A stretch of 64,000 bases of DNA from Candidatus Xianfuyuplasma coldseepsis (GCF_014023125.1 NZ_CP048914.1:1640698-1704697), one strand, 5' to 3'; counted from the first letter of the stretch, positions 36,204-45,417 are shown. The notes: generated by a model from the letters alone, not told the origin. A program made the numbers and translations.

Positions 36204-37520
36204 ATGAAAACAATCCTTAAACACATTTCCTATGATCTCTATTTGATCGGGTTAATAACCTTGACATTCATTAGTTTCATGGGACCATTAGAAGAATACT
36301 TAATGCCACTACTTGTTGGGATTGGTTTTTTGTTCATTCTTGCCAATAAGAGTATATTTTACGTCATCCCGATACCATTCTTTGTCCAAATGAGTTTTGG
36401 TGGAATGCGAGATAACGTGCAAGTAACAACCATATACACGATTATTTTTGTATTGATGATTGCCGTTGACATGATTAAAAACCGGACCATTACGAATAAA
36501 GGGAAATTAACCATTCCCCTTGCCATATTAGTTGGACTGTCTGTTCTAACGCATTTTAACAGCCCCGACTTGTTTACAACATTTGCTGGATTTATGCAGA
36601 TTGCCAGTGTTCTTGGTCTTTATTTCTACTTCATTAATACCTTGCAATCGAGTGATGATAACTACCGTTATGTAGCAAAATTGATGATGTATATGAGTGT
36701 CCTCGTGTCGATGCAAATGATGTATGTCATTTATGATTCTGGTGAACTAGCGACGACAATCATCCGCACAAGAACGATTGATTTAGGCTGGGAAAACTTG
36801 AATATTATCATCTATAGTAATCTCATCAGTATTCCCCTTATTGCCTACTTAATTCACGAATCAAAAATAAAAATCTTTTATATGATCTTTGCCGTTGTTA
36901 GTATGATTGGTATCTTCTTAACGTTATCGCGTTCCAGTGTCCTTACCCTAGGTGTCATGGTTGCTTTAATTATCCCGACAATGTTTATCTTATCGAAGCA
37001 AAAAGGGTACTTGATTGGTCAAGGTTTTGTCTTGATATTGATGTTGTTGATTGTTGCGTATATTACAGAACAACGATTTGAACTACTCAGTGGGTACATC
37101 GACGCCTTTGAACAGCGTGATTTGTATGCCGTCGATGATCGGATTGAATTATTGTACGTTGCATGGAATCAACTAAAACAGCATCCATTATTTGGAAGTG
37201 GTGGACTATATTCATCACGAATCCATCTTGCTAATGCAGGATTTCAAGCCGTCAATTATCACAACACAATGGCGCAAGCAAGCACCCTTGGAATTCTTGG
37301 AGTTATCGGTTTTTATTATCTCTTTTTAGAAAAGACCCGATTGATTATGTTAAGCAAATCGTCATTTAAATGGTTTGTTCTAATCATGGTCTTTACTACC
37401 GCGTTTGTTAATGGAACCTTGCAACCAATGTATTTTTACACGACCTATATGGTCTTTCTATTTCTTGTCTTAGCAAGTATCGAAGTGTCCGAAATGAACG
37501 ATGTTCGCAAGTCTAATTAA
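36204..37520 (+). CDS. O-antigen ligase/polymerase-like membrane protein
   Basis: 438 aa with about 11-12 hydrophobic helices and a large loop between late helices (about residues 290-350: RIELLYVAWNQLKQHPLFGSGG, NYHNTMAQASTLG). The H-N and G-G pattern after 'W..HP..G.G' is characteristic of the Wzy/WaaL O-antigen ligase superfamily, which joins glycan chains at the outer face of the membrane. GGTGA lies four bases before the ATG. No other glycan genes are adjacent. Confidence 0.8.
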   Translation: MKTILKHISYDLYLIGLITLTFISFMGPLEEYLMPLLVGIGFLFILANKSIFYVIPIPFFVQMSFGGMRDNVQVTTIYTIIFVLMIAVDMIKNRTITNKGKLTIPLAILVGLSVLTHFNSPDLFTTFAGFMQIASVLGLYFYFINTLQSSDDNYRYVAKLMMYMSVLVSMQMMYVIYDSGELATTIIRTRTIDLGWENLNIIIYSNLISIPLIAYLIHESKIKIFYMIFAVVSMIGIFLTLSRSSVLTLGVMVALIIPTMFILSKQKGYLIGQGFVLILMLLIVAYITEQRFELLSGYIDAFEQRDLYAVDDRIELLYVAWNQLKQHPLFGSGGLYSSRIHLANAGFQAVNYHNTMAQASTLGILGVIGFYYLFLEKTRLIMLSKSSFKWFVLIMVFTTAFVNGTLQPMYFYTTYMVFLFLVLASIEVSEMNDVRKSN

Positions 37521-37528
37521 CATAATAA

Positions 37529-37556
37529 AGAAGGGGAGAACCCTTCTCTTTTGTTT
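37529..37556 (+). terminator. Terminator after the ligase-like gene
   Basis: AGAAGGG/CCCTTCT stem with GAGAA loop, then CTTTTGTTTT. Confidence 0.8.
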
Positions 37557-37567
37557 TGGCAAACCAA

Positions 37568-37596
37568 TTGACAAAACGGTCAATTGCGATTATAAT
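37568..37596 (+). promoter_or_regulatory. Strong sigma-A promoter of the 6S-like RNA
   Basis: Perfect TTGACA (37568-37573) and TATAAT (37591-37596) with the ideal 17-base spacer. Confidence 0.85.
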
Positions 37597-37602
37597 GTAA
37601 GT

Positions 37603-37780
37603 GTATCCTAGGCGATTGGAAATCACCCACAATGCGACCCCAACTTAATTTATTCGGGGCCAAGACGTAACCTGTGACGGATGCCTGCTAGACAGGAACC
37701 CTAATGGTTATTGTAAGAGGCTACCACCATAGTAGAACAGAGGTTCTGCACTGGGTGATTTCCAATTGTTTAGGATATTT
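37603..37780 (+). ncRNA. ssrS: 6S-like regulatory RNA
   Basis: No ORF lies here, yet the region has a perfect promoter and a 23-bp closing helix. Bases 37607-37629 pair with 37752-37774 throughout, with G-U pairs only near the base. Between them are a long partly open middle and short hairpins (CCCC...GGGG, CCTG...CAGG). An RNA of about 175 nt shaped as a rod with a central bubble is the 6S layout, which mimics an open promoter and binds RNA polymerase. RNase P, SRP and tmRNA signatures are absent. Assignment is by structure and size only. Confidence 0.6.
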
Positions 37781-37841
37781 TTATATAAGTTTTGGTAGAA
37801 TGACGAAGATTTGATAAAATAAGGATAGGGAGTTGATATAA

Positions 37842-38600
37842 ATGACGTTTTTTGACTATGAGAGTCCCTATCGCACTGGGAACTTCATCTCCTTAACAAC
37901 AACCGAATACGTTGTTCCATTCATCATATTAGCACTACTTGTAGGTGCTTTACTATATTACCGTGACTATCTACGACAGCATGTATTAATGCAACAGCGA
38001 CTAGAGCGCATTGTTGGTGTCGTCTTTCTTGTCGTGTATGTAAGTCACTATTTGCTACGCTTCAACTTGTATCGATTTGACACCATCATTCTCCCGTTTC
38101 AACTCTGTGGTATCAGCATGATGTTTGCAATCTATTTGTTATTTAGTGGGAATAAAAATGTATATGCATTTGTTCTATATACTGGTGTTTTAGGTGGATT
38201 GACGAGTTTGTTTACACCGATAATGGGATATGACTCCGCATATTATCGATATTATCAGTTCTATGGGGCTCATATCTTATTAATCCTCACCCCGATTTAT
38301 TATATGGTTGTCAAATCGTATTATCCCACTGCAAAAAGCACAGTAAACGCCTTTCTTATATTGCAAGGTTTAGCACTATTCATGGGTGTCTTCAATTATT
38401 TTTACCACACGGATTTTATGTTCATCTTTGTCGATCCCGTCAAAGAAACCAAATTTCCAATGATTAAGAAATTTGGTGGCGTTCCATATTATATTATTTG
38501 GATGGAACTTGTCGGATTGGCTGGATTTTATCTAATGTATAAGGTTACAACCTTGATTGAACAGTACCGCGTTCAACAAGTCGAATATCAAAACCAATAG
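37842..38600 (+). CDS. YwaF/TIGR02206-type membrane protein
   Basis: 252 aa with about seven TM helices. Typical features of this family are a conserved HYLLRF segment after the second or third helix, LPFQLCGISMM, and GVLGGLTSLFTPIMG. Function in the family is not established. It lies ten bases before the next membrane gene, so they form a pair. Confidence 0.75.
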   Translation: MTFFDYESPYRTGNFISLTTTEYVVPFIILALLVGALLYYRDYLRQHVLMQQRLERIVGVVFLVVYVSHYLLRFNLYRFDTIILPFQLCGISMMFAIYLLFSGNKNVYAFVLYTGVLGGLTSLFTPIMGYDSAYYRYYQFYGAHILLILTPIYYMVVKSYYPTAKSTVNAFLILQGLALFMGVFNYFYHTDFMFIFVDPVKETKFPMIKKFGGVPYYIIWMELVGLAGFYLMYKVTTLIEQYRVQQVEYQNQ

Positions 38601-38609
38601 GAGGTTTAT

Positions 38610-39263
38610 ATGAACACATTAAAACAATATGGTTGGGTGTTACAAGTCGTTGGGGCAGCATTGTTGGTTGCTTTGGCATTATTCTTACAGTTTGGTAATG
38701 GGGAAGATATCATAGTACCGTTTTTAGGTGGAGTGATCATCATTGCGGCAGTCATTCGTCTTATTCCGTATGTTAAAACGCAGAAGAATGATCTGATTAA
38801 AACGATCAACATCATTGAAATCACCATTGATGTCGGTATTGGACTAACTCTCATTTTAGTGGAGTTACTGGTTGATCAAGGGCTTGGTAATCTATTTGGC
38901 TATTTGATTGGTATTTACTTAATGCTTCGGGGATCGGTACATTTTTACGGTGTATCCAGTCATAAAGAACAAAGTGACTTACCAATATACTTTTTCCATA
39001 TCGCTGCATTAATTGTTGGTAGTTTTGTGTTCTTCCAAGGGAACTTCACTCCTGCCGTACTGATTTATATCATTTTATTCTTTAGTGTCGTTGCTGCAGG
39101 ATATTTATCCTGGGGTGGATACAAAGGTTATAAAGTGTATCGTTATCAAAAAACAATGACGATGCCGGATCAAGCACATGTTGATGAACCAACGGTTGAG
39201 AAACGGGTGCCAACACAGCCAGAACCTGAAGTAGAAGAACCTGTTCAAGATCACGTAGCGTAA
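38610..39263 (+). CDS. DUF308/HdeD-like membrane protein with acidic tail
   Basis: 217 aa. Six short hydrophobic helices in three pairs (residues about 8-180), in the style of HdeD/DUF308 proteins, then an acidic Pro/Glu-rich cytosolic tail (residues about 190-217). AGGAGG before the ATG. Function unknown. Confidence 0.65.
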   Translation: MNTLKQYGWVLQVVGAALLVALALFLQFGNGEDIIVPFLGGVIIIAAVIRLIPYVKTQKNDLIKTINIIEITIDVGIGLTLILVELLVDQGLGNLFGYLIGIYLMLRGSVHFYGVSSHKEQSDLPIYFFHIAALIVGSFVFFQGNFTPAVLIYIILFFSVVAAGYLSWGGYKGYKVYRYQKTMTMPDQAHVDEPTVEKRVPTQPEPEVEEPVQDHVA

Positions 39264-39265
39264 AA

Positions 39266-39301
39266 AAAATCTTCACCAATTGGTGAAGATTTTATTTTTT
39301 T
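39266..39301. terminator. Bidirectional terminator
   Basis: AAAATCTTCACCA/TGGTGAAGATTTT hairpin between the DUF308 gene and the convergent rhodanese. Confidence 0.9.
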
Positions 39302-39324
39302 CTTAACGTTTGAGCTGCTCAAAA

Positions 39325-39639
39325 CTAATTGACCAAATCTACTCCTCCAAGAACATTGATAACCTTATATCCATATTCTTGTAAGAATTCTGTAACCGTG
39401 TAACTGCGTTGACCGTGATGGCAAAGAATGTAATATGTTTCGTCGGTATTTAGAAACTCTGAATGAAACATAATGAGAATGTTCATCGGGATGTTTCTGG
39501 CTCCTTCAAATGGTAGTTCTTTTAGTTCGAAGGGTTCCCGAATGTCAATCACATTGACGGTTTCCGTTGTCATTTTTTTTACCAACTCATGGGGATGAAT
39601 ATGGTTGATTTTATCGTCGAAATTATGCACTATACGCAC
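39325..39639 (-). CDS. Rhodanese-domain protein (104 aa)
   Basis: Single-domain sulfurtransferase fold: VIDIREPFELKELPFEGARN at about residues 33-52, and the active-site loop YILCHHGQRSY with the persulfide Cys near 72. No signal, so cytosolic. Stand-alone gene with an AGGAGTG-type site. Confidence 0.9.
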   Translation of the reverse strand: MRIVHNFDDKINHIHPHELVKKMTTETVNVIDIREPFELKELPFEGARNIPMNILIMFHSEFLNTDETYYILCHHGQRSYTVTEFLQEYGYKVINVLGGVDLVN

Positions 39640-39760
39640 TCCTTATTTGTGTTCAGTGATATTGTATCATAAAAACCGAAACCTCTGTTTATTATTTACA
39701 TTTTTTTTCGTGTTTTTACACCGAACTGCTTTACAAAGTCCAAATATCTTGTATAATTAA

Positions 39761-39773
39761 TTTGTATACCAAA
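39761..39773. promoter_or_regulatory. Possible MarR operator
   Basis: TTTGTATACCAAA, a near-palindrome immediately downstream of the TATAAT of the marR-type gene and before its ribosome binding site. Position and symmetry fit autorepression; no second site seen. Confidence 0.35.
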
Positions 39774-39791
39774 CTATAAGGAGGGATTTTC

Positions 39792-40226
39792 ATGGTTAAA
39801 GAGATCTGTTATAAATTGAATAAGAGCAGTATGCTATACAAACGGTTGATGTCCAAACACTTAGAAGAAATGAATATTACGTATGCACAATTGATGGTAT
39901 TACGCGTAATTGATGCGGAACCGGGTATTACTGCAAAGGAAATCTTACTCCAAATGGATACGGATAAGGCAACCTTATCCGGAGTGATTTCTCGTTTGGA
40001 ACGGGATAACTATATCTATCGTGTTCAAAATGACAAAGATGGACGTGTCCGCAATATTTATGTATCCGAAGGTTCGGAAAAATTGTGTGCGGATGTCAAT
40101 GTCATTGAAGAAGCTTGTATGAAAGAACTGATGTCTGGAATTAAAGAAGAGGATGCGGAGCATTTCCTTCACGTTTTGGATATGTTCATTGCCAATCAAG
40201 TACGTAAAATTGACGAGAAGTTTTAA
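39792..40226 (+). CDS. MarR-family transcriptional regulator
   Basis: 144 aa winged-helix repressor: helix pair MLYKRLMSKHLEEMNITYAQLMVL, recognition region AKEILLQMDTDKATLSGVIS, and wing YRVQNDKDGRVRNIYVSE. AAGGAGGG ribosome binding site. No obvious target operon next to it, so it may mainly regulate itself or distant genes. Confidence 0.92.
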   Translation: MVKEICYKLNKSSMLYKRLMSKHLEEMNITYAQLMVLRVIDAEPGITAKEILLQMDTDKATLSGVISRLERDNYIYRVQNDKDGRVRNIYVSEGSEKLCADVNVIEEACMKELMSGIKEEDAEHFLHVLDMFIANQVRKIDEKF

Positions 40227-40237
40227 TGGAACCATAT

Positions 40238-40262
40238 CCCTATTCTTAGAATAGGGTTTTTT
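40238..40262 (+). terminator. marR terminator
   Basis: CCCTATTC/GAATAGGG stem followed by TTTTTT. Confidence 0.88.
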
Positions 40263-40331
40263 AATGTTTCTTATCGAAATGCAGGTAACATATATGCTAT
40301 AATAATATCAGTTTATCGAGGAGGAAATGGT

Positions 40332-41390
40332 ATGAACATATTAAAAGACATGTCAATGTTAAATGGGATTCCCGGAAATGAAAAAGAAGTTCGCAACTAC
40401 ATGAAACTACAAATGGACGGCTTTGCTGAAGTTAGTTTTGATAATTTAGGTAGTATCATCGGTGAAAAGATCGGGGCAAAGAATGGTCCGAAAATCATGG
40501 TCGCCGGTCATATGGATGAAGTCGGATTTATGGTCACAACGATTACCGATGAAGGGTATGTGAAGTTTACCGCAGCAGGTGGTTGGTGGTCGCAAGTCAT
40601 GCTAGCTCAACAGCTGAACATTACTACAAGTAGCGGAGCCGTTGTTCGTGGTGTGATTGGGGCGAAAGCACCCCATATTTTAACCCCCGAAGAACGAAAA
40701 AAACCAGTGGAGATAAAAGATATGTTTATCGATGTTGGTGTCGATGACAAAGATGCAGCGATTGCCCTAGGAATTAAACCTGGTGATATGGTGACACCAT
40801 ATATCGAATACAAAGAACTGAGCAATCCGAAATACTTGCTCGGAAAAGCATGGGATAACCGTGTAGGTTGTGCTGCAGCAATCGAGGTATTACAACAATT
40901 ACAAGATACACCACATCCAAATCGCTATTATGCGGTCGGGACAGTAATGGAAGAAGTTGGATTGCGTGGTGCAGCAACCAGTGCCCATAAAATCAATCCT
41001 GACATTGGGATTGCGCTAGATACCACAATTGCTTTTGATTTTCCTGGAGGAAATAAAAATACTCAGTTAGGAAAAGGCGTCGGAATCATGTTTAAAGATA
41101 GTAGTATGGTGGGGCATAAAGGGCTTCGTGACTATACTGTTGAGCTTTGTGAAAAACATGATATTCCATACCAATTAACCTATCTTGAACGCGGTGGTAC
41201 CGACGGTGGCGCGATGCATCTGGCAACCGATGGAGCACCAAGTATTGCCCTTTGTTTACCGGTACGTTATCTCCATTCGCATACATCAATCGTTCATAAA
41301 GATGATTATGATGCGATGGTAAAACTTGTGGTAAAACTAGTGGAAACACTGGATCAAGAAACCGTACATAATATTACATACGAACGATAA
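40332..41390 (+). CDS. M42-family metallo-aminopeptidase (second copy)
   Basis: 352 aa. Metal-binding motifs VAGHMDEVGFMV, LGKAWDNRVGCAAAIEV, VGTVMEEVGLRGA, DTTIAFDFPGG and HSHTSIVHKDD are all intact. It is closer to the canonical glutamyl-aminopeptidase/deblocking type than the gene at 21143. AGGAGGAAATGGT precedes the ATG. Cytosolic. Confidence 0.95.
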   Translation: MNILKDMSMLNGIPGNEKEVRNYMKLQMDGFAEVSFDNLGSIIGEKIGAKNGPKIMVAGHMDEVGFMVTTITDEGYVKFTAAGGWWSQVMLAQQLNITTSSGAVVRGVIGAKAPHILTPEERKKPVEIKDMFIDVGVDDKDAAIALGIKPGDMVTPYIEYKELSNPKYLLGKAWDNRVGCAAAIEVLQQLQDTPHPNRYYAVGTVMEEVGLRGAATSAHKINPDIGIALDTTIAFDFPGGNKNTQLGKGVGIMFKDSSMVGHKGLRDYTVELCEKHDIPYQLTYLERGGTDGGAMHLATDGAPSIALCLPVRYLHSHTSIVHKDDYDAMVKLVVKLVETLDQETVHNITYER

Positions 41391-41407
41391 GGCCATGGGG
41401 CCTTTTT
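41389..41407 (+). terminator. Terminator of the second M42 gene
   Basis: AAGGCC/GGCCTT stem and five-T tail. Confidence 0.8.
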
Positions 41408-41425
41408 GTTTCCGGAGGTGAGATC

Positions 41426-41977
41426 ATGCGGATCATTAGTGGACGATATCGTCATCGATTGATAAAAGAAGTACCAAGTGACGCCACACGGGAAACCAAA
41501 GACCGTGTCAAGGAGTCCATTTTTAACAGTCTTCATAATCAGCTCACGCAAGCGACGGTATTGGATTTGTTTGCCGGAAGTGGTAGTTTAGGACTCGAAG
41601 CCCTTAGTCGTGGGGCTGGACATATCGACTTTGTCGATCAAAGTGAACTAGCAAGACAAACCATCAATACCAATTCAAAGATGCTGGATGTTTTCGACAA
41701 CGTTACGATTCATAAAATGGATGCAATGACATTTCTACAATCAACAACCACCATCTATGATGTGATTTTACTCGATCCACCATACGATGTGAATATCATC
41801 GACGACATCATCGCATTTATCGCTACCCACAAGCGTCTATCATCACAGGGAACCATCGTTGCGCTCTATGGTAAAAAGACATCGCTAAATGTGGGAGAAT
41901 ATGGTATAATTGATGTGAAAAAGAAGACCATTGGTATAACCAATGTATCCTTTATGAAATGGAGCGATGCGGCATGA
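41426..41977 (+). CDS. rsmD: 16S rRNA (guanine-966 N2)-methyltransferase
   Basis: 183 aa. SAM motif LDLFAGSGSLGLEALSRGA and catalytic LLDPPYD are in place, with the N-terminal RIISGRYRHRLIKEV typical of RsmD. GGAGGTGA before the ATG. Stop overlaps the coaD start, the usual rsmD-coaD pairing. Confidence 0.95.
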   Translation: MRIISGRYRHRLIKEVPSDATRETKDRVKESIFNSLHNQLTQATVLDLFAGSGSLGLEALSRGAGHIDFVDQSELARQTINTNSKMLDVFDNVTIHKMDAMTFLQSTTTIYDVILLDPPYDVNIIDDIIAFIATHKRLSSQGTIVALYGKKTSLNVGEYGIIDVKKKTIGITNVSFMKWSDAA

Positions 41978-42456
41978 AAAAAGCAGTATATCCCGGAAGT
42001 TTTGATCCGATAACCTACGGTCACATTGATATCGCAAAACGAGCGCTAAAAGTATTCGACAAATTGATTATCATGATTACTGTAAATCCCAATAAGACCA
42101 ATGCGCTATTTAGTGCGGAAGAGCGGATTGAAATGGTACGAGAAAGCATGAAAGAATGCATGGATAGGATCGAGATTACCACCTGTGAGGTGTTAACAGT
42201 AACCAAAACCTTAGAACTTGGGTCACACCATATTGTTCGGGGATTGCGCGCGGTAACCGATTTCGAATACGAGTTCCAAATGACCCATGCCAATCGTGTT
42301 CTAGCTAAAAAAGTTGATAGTATCTTCTTTATGACCGATAACGAATATTCTTTCTTATCGAGTAACACCGTCAAGGAAATCGCTCAATTTAAAGGCGAAT
42401 TAAAGACGTTTGTGCCAGCTTGTGTCGAAGAAAAATTACGTCAAAAATTCAATTAA
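41974..42456 (+). CDS. coaD: Phosphopantetheine adenylyltransferase
   Basis: Penultimate step of coenzyme A synthesis. 160 aa. AVYPGSFDPITYGHIDIAKRA gives the T/HxGH-type motif at the N-terminus; RGLRAVTDFEYEFQM and FLSSNTVKEIAQFKG complete it. Start 41974 overlaps the rsmD stop (ATGA), with GGAG upstream. Confidence 0.96.
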   Translation: MKKAVYPGSFDPITYGHIDIAKRALKVFDKLIIMITVNPNKTNALFSAEERIEMVRESMKECMDRIEITTCEVLTVTKTLELGSHHIVRGLRAVTDFEYEFQMTHANRVLAKKVDSIFFMTDNEYSFLSSNTVKEIAQFKGELKTFVPACVEEKLRQKFN

Positions 42457-42480
42457 TTAAAAAAAATTATAATAAGACTG

Positions 42481-42530
42481 GAAAAACAAAACATTTATTG
42501 TTAAAATTTATGTGTTTTGTTTTTCTTTTA
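42481..42530 (+). terminator. rsmD-coaD terminator
   Basis: Thirteen-base perfect arms GAAAAACAAAACA and TGTTTTGTTTTTC around a 19-base AT loop, then TTTTATTT. Confidence 0.75.
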
Positions 42531-42565
42531 TTTATAAAAATGTTAATATAGATTAGGTGATAAAG

Positions 42566-43051
42566 ATGGATAGTAGAGAAAAAGTATTTGCAGAGTTACG
42601 AAAAAACAATGTACGCATTACCAAACAACGTCGAGCGATCATTGACGTACTAGAAGATAAACACTTAACGATTCAGGAAATTTATTCCGAGCTTAAGAAT
42701 CGTGGATTTAACAACTTAGGTACCGTATATAATAATATTGATTTCCTTCTTGAGCATAAGATTGTGACTCAGATTTTTATCAATGGTAAAAAACACTACG
42801 ATTTAACCATCGATGAGAAAAGTCATAACGCCGACTCTCACATTCATGTAACATGTAAAGTAAACAACAATATCATTGAAATCAACAATAGCAGTATCTT
42901 TGATGAAATCAAAGCAAATCCAATCTTCAAAGATTTCAAAATCAGCAAACTTCAATTGGTTGTCGAAGGGGTTTGCGAACACTTTGAAAAAGATACCTGT
43001 AAAAAAGATGGAAAATGTTTTATCAGTACACTCGGAAAGGTTAGAAATTGA
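42566..43051 (+). CDS. Fur-family regulator with altered zinc site
   Basis: 161 aa. Winged helix VRITKQRRAIIDVLEDKHLT and recognition part NLGTVYNNIDFLLEHKIV; dimer domain with SHIHVTCKVNNN. In most Fur/PerR proteins the His-rich segment is followed by a CxxC pair; here only the first Cys remains. The C-terminus instead has three Cys (CEHFEKDTCKKDGKC), so zinc must be held differently. Start 42566 follows AGGTGA. It lies upstream of feoAB in the same direction and may control it, with iron or peroxide as signal. Confidence 0.85.
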   Translation: MDSREKVFAELRKNNVRITKQRRAIIDVLEDKHLTIQEIYSELKNRGFNNLGTVYNNIDFLLEHKIVTQIFINGKKHYDLTIDEKSHNADSHIHVTCKVNNNIIEINNSSIFDEIKANPIFKDFKISKLQLVVEGVCEHFEKDTCKKDGKCFISTLGKVRN

Positions 43052-43066
43052 CCTTTCTTTTTTTTG
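43035..43066 (+). terminator. Fur-gene terminator
   Basis: GAAAGGT/ACCTTTC stem spanning the stop codon, then eight T. Confidence 0.85.
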
Positions 43067-43070
43067 CCTA

Positions 43071-43091
43071 AATTAGTTTGTAACACTAATT
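43071..43091. promoter_or_regulatory. Candidate metal-regulator operator upstream of feoA
   Basis: Perfect inverted repeat AATTAGT-ttgtaac-ACTAATT. It lies just after the fur-gene terminator and about 70 bp before feoA, upstream of a TTGAAA/TATAAA-type promoter. Symmetry and length resemble DtxR/MntR or Fur boxes. Confidence 0.45.
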
Positions 43092-43159
43092 ATAAAAATT
43101 ATGGTTTTTATTGAAAACACCATTATCCTAGTATAAAATGCACATATGGAGTGGTGGAA

Positions 43160-43387
43160 ATGAACATTATTGATTTAAAACGCGGCGAAAAAGCACGTGT
43201 CCTAACCATGCAACAACTATCAAAAAAATATGTTGAACGTCTGATGGATGTCGGTATTTATGAGAGCGCTGAAGTGACGCTTTTGAATATCCTCGCCATG
43301 GGACGTTTATATTTGTTGGAAGTCGATGATATTGAAATATGTATTCGACGCGAGGATGCTGCACGTATCGAGGTCCAAAAGCCATGA
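43160..43387 (+). CDS. feoA: Ferrous iron transport protein A
   Basis: 75 aa SH3-like protein that supports FeoB: LKRGEKARVLTM, RLMDVGIYESAEVTLLN and IRREDAARIEV. Start 43160 is preceded by GGTGG; the stop overlaps the feoB start (ATGA). Confidence 0.92.
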   Translation: MNIIDLKRGEKARVLTMQQLSKKYVERLMDVGIYESAEVTLLNILAMGRLYLLEVDDIEICIRREDAARIEVQKP

Positions 43388-45390
43388 TATTTTTACTCGC
43401 TGGTAATCCCAATACGGGGAAAAGTACCTTCTTTAATATCATGACCCAAAGCCACGTCCATGTCGGTAATTATAGTGGTGTCACCGTTGAAAAACGGGTT
43501 CACCATATCAAACATTATGAAGGAGCGAACCTCGTTGATCTCCCTGGAACGTATAATGTATGTCCTTCCGGAGAAGATGAAGGTGTTGTCACCTATTCAT
43601 TACTTCATGAAAACTACAATGGGATTATTAATATTATTGATTCCACCCATTTAAAACGAAACTTACATCTGACAATTCAATTATTGGAACTTGGGGTTCC
43701 AACCCTGTTAGTCTTAAACTTGAAAGATGCCTTAAAGAATAATGGATATGTCATCGACATCGATGTACTCAGTAACCATCTGAATACAAGTGCTGTTAGT
43801 ATATCTGCTCGCGAAAACAATGCCGATGAACAATTAAAGGTTGTCGACAACCTCAAAACAATGCGCGCTTCAAAAGCGTTGGAACTGGATTACCCGCAAC
43901 CGATCAAATGGGGAATACAACGAATTCATGATTTGTTGCGTTACGACAATCTTCAAGTCAAGAAAAAATGGTTGGCACTTCAGATTCTTGAAGGAAATGA
44001 AGGAATTTATCAATTTTTAGATTTGGTGAAAGTAGATAAGATAAAAACCGTTGTCAAAGAAGTCGAACAACGGATTCTCGATGAACGTATTGCGATGAGT
44101 CTGAAAGGGGCCATCTTCAATACGAGACGCGAGTTTATCCAACAAGTCGTCCAAGACAGTATGATTCAGGTGGAACATAAAGAACACTCGAAATATTTCA
44201 ATCAAAAAATCGACCGAATCTTAACTCACCAAGGCTGGGGTATCCCGATTTTTATCGGATTGATGTTACTGGTGTATCAAATCAGTTTTGGTAATGTCCT
44301 GGGACTTGGAACACTTCTTAGCGATTGGTTTAGTATTGTTTGGGATGATTATGTCCTCGGGTATGCCGCAGATGCACTGAATGTAATTGGGATTACTGGA
44401 TTTGCTCAAGGATTGGTTGTCGATGGAATCCTCGCCGGGATTGGTGGGGTATTGGTGTTTTTACCTCAAATCATCGTCTTATTCTTCTTATTGGCGATTA
44501 TGGAAGGAACGGGATACATGTCCCGGGTCGCAATCGTTATGGATCGGTTCTTAAGTCGCTTTGGTTTCAACGGAAAGAGTATTGTTCCGATTATCACCGG
44601 ATTCGGGTGTACCGTTCCCGCAATTATGGCAACGCGAACCATTAGTGACAAGAAAGAACGAATCTTAACGATTCTCACGATTCCTTTCGTCTCTTGTAGT
44701 GCACGATTACCAATCTATTTAATCTTTGTCAATCTATTCTTCAGCCAATATCAAGCCCTTGTGATGATGGCGATTTACATCCTTGGTATTGTCGTCATGC
44801 TTGTTAGTGCCAAATTATTCAGCTTAAGTTATTTCAAAGGCAGTGGAGCCAGTTTTATTTTAGAGGTACCACCGTACCGCGTACCACAACTTCGCACAAT
44901 CACGTATCAAGCCCTTGAAAAAGCAAAACGATTTGTCAAAAAAGCTGGAACGTTTATTTTAGTGGGTAGTGTGGTATTATGGCTGTTAAGTAATGTTGGA
45001 CCATCGGGAATTGACATTGATCCCGATCAGAGTTTTTTGGCGATGGTCGCCACAATCATTGCTCCTATCTTTACACCACTTGGATTTGGAAGTTGGCAAG
45101 CTACCAGTAGTTTAATCAGTGGTTTCTTAGCAAAAGAGATTGTCGTTTCAAGTTTGTTGGTACTGTATGGCGGGAGCAGTGGTATTGCTGCATCGTTTAC
45201 CACACTAGCGGCATTATCCTATGTTCTGTTTGCTAGTTTATACATTCCTTGTATCTCAACGGTTGCCACAATTCGCAGTGAAACAGGATCGGTAAAATGG
45301 ACTTTGTTCAGTGTCGTGTATCCATTTATTGTTGCCTACATTGTCGCGGGACTCATTTATGGAATTGGGTTCATCATAACAAGTATATAA
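43384..45390 (+). CDS. feoB: Ferrous iron transporter B
   Basis: 668 aa. N-terminal G domain: GNPNTGKST (G1), DLPGTYN (G3), NLKD (G4). Then membrane gates with GFGCTVPAIMATRT and FVSCSARLPIY, and conserved late helices. It imports Fe2+ across the cytoplasmic membrane. The start inside feoA has CGAGGT about nine bases upstream. No FeoC gene follows. Confidence 0.96.
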   Translation: MIFLLAGNPNTGKSTFFNIMTQSHVHVGNYSGVTVEKRVHHIKHYEGANLVDLPGTYNVCPSGEDEGVVTYSLLHENYNGIINIIDSTHLKRNLHLTIQLLELGVPTLLVLNLKDALKNNGYVIDIDVLSNHLNTSAVSISARENNADEQLKVVDNLKTMRASKALELDYPQPIKWGIQRIHDLLRYDNLQVKKKWLALQILEGNEGIYQFLDLVKVDKIKTVVKEVEQRILDERIAMSLKGAIFNTRREFIQQVVQDSMIQVEHKEHSKYFNQKIDRILTHQGWGIPIFIGLMLLVYQISFGNVLGLGTLLSDWFSIVWDDYVLGYAADALNVIGITGFAQGLVVDGILAGIGGVLVFLPQIIVLFFLLAIMEGTGYMSRVAIVMDRFLSRFGFNGKSIVPIITGFGCTVPAIMATRTISDKKERILTILTIPFVSCSARLPIYLIFVNLFFSQYQALVMMAIYILGIVVMLVSAKLFSLSYFKGSGASFILEVPPYRVPQLRTITYQALEKAKRFVKKAGTFILVGSVVLWLLSNVGPSGIDIDPDQSFLAMVATIIAPIFTPLGFGSWQATSSLISGFLAKEIVVSSLLVLYGGSSGIAASFTTLAALSYVLFASLYIPCISTVATIRSETGSVKWTLFSVVYPFIVAYIVAGLIYGIGFIITSI

Positions 45391-45416
45391 AAAAAGTGGA
45401 CGAGGTCCACTTTTTC
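45388..45416. terminator. Bidirectional terminator after feoB
   Basis: AAAAAGTGGAC/GTCCACTTTTT hairpin between feoB and the minus-strand operon. Confidence 0.88.
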
Positions 45417-45417
45417 A

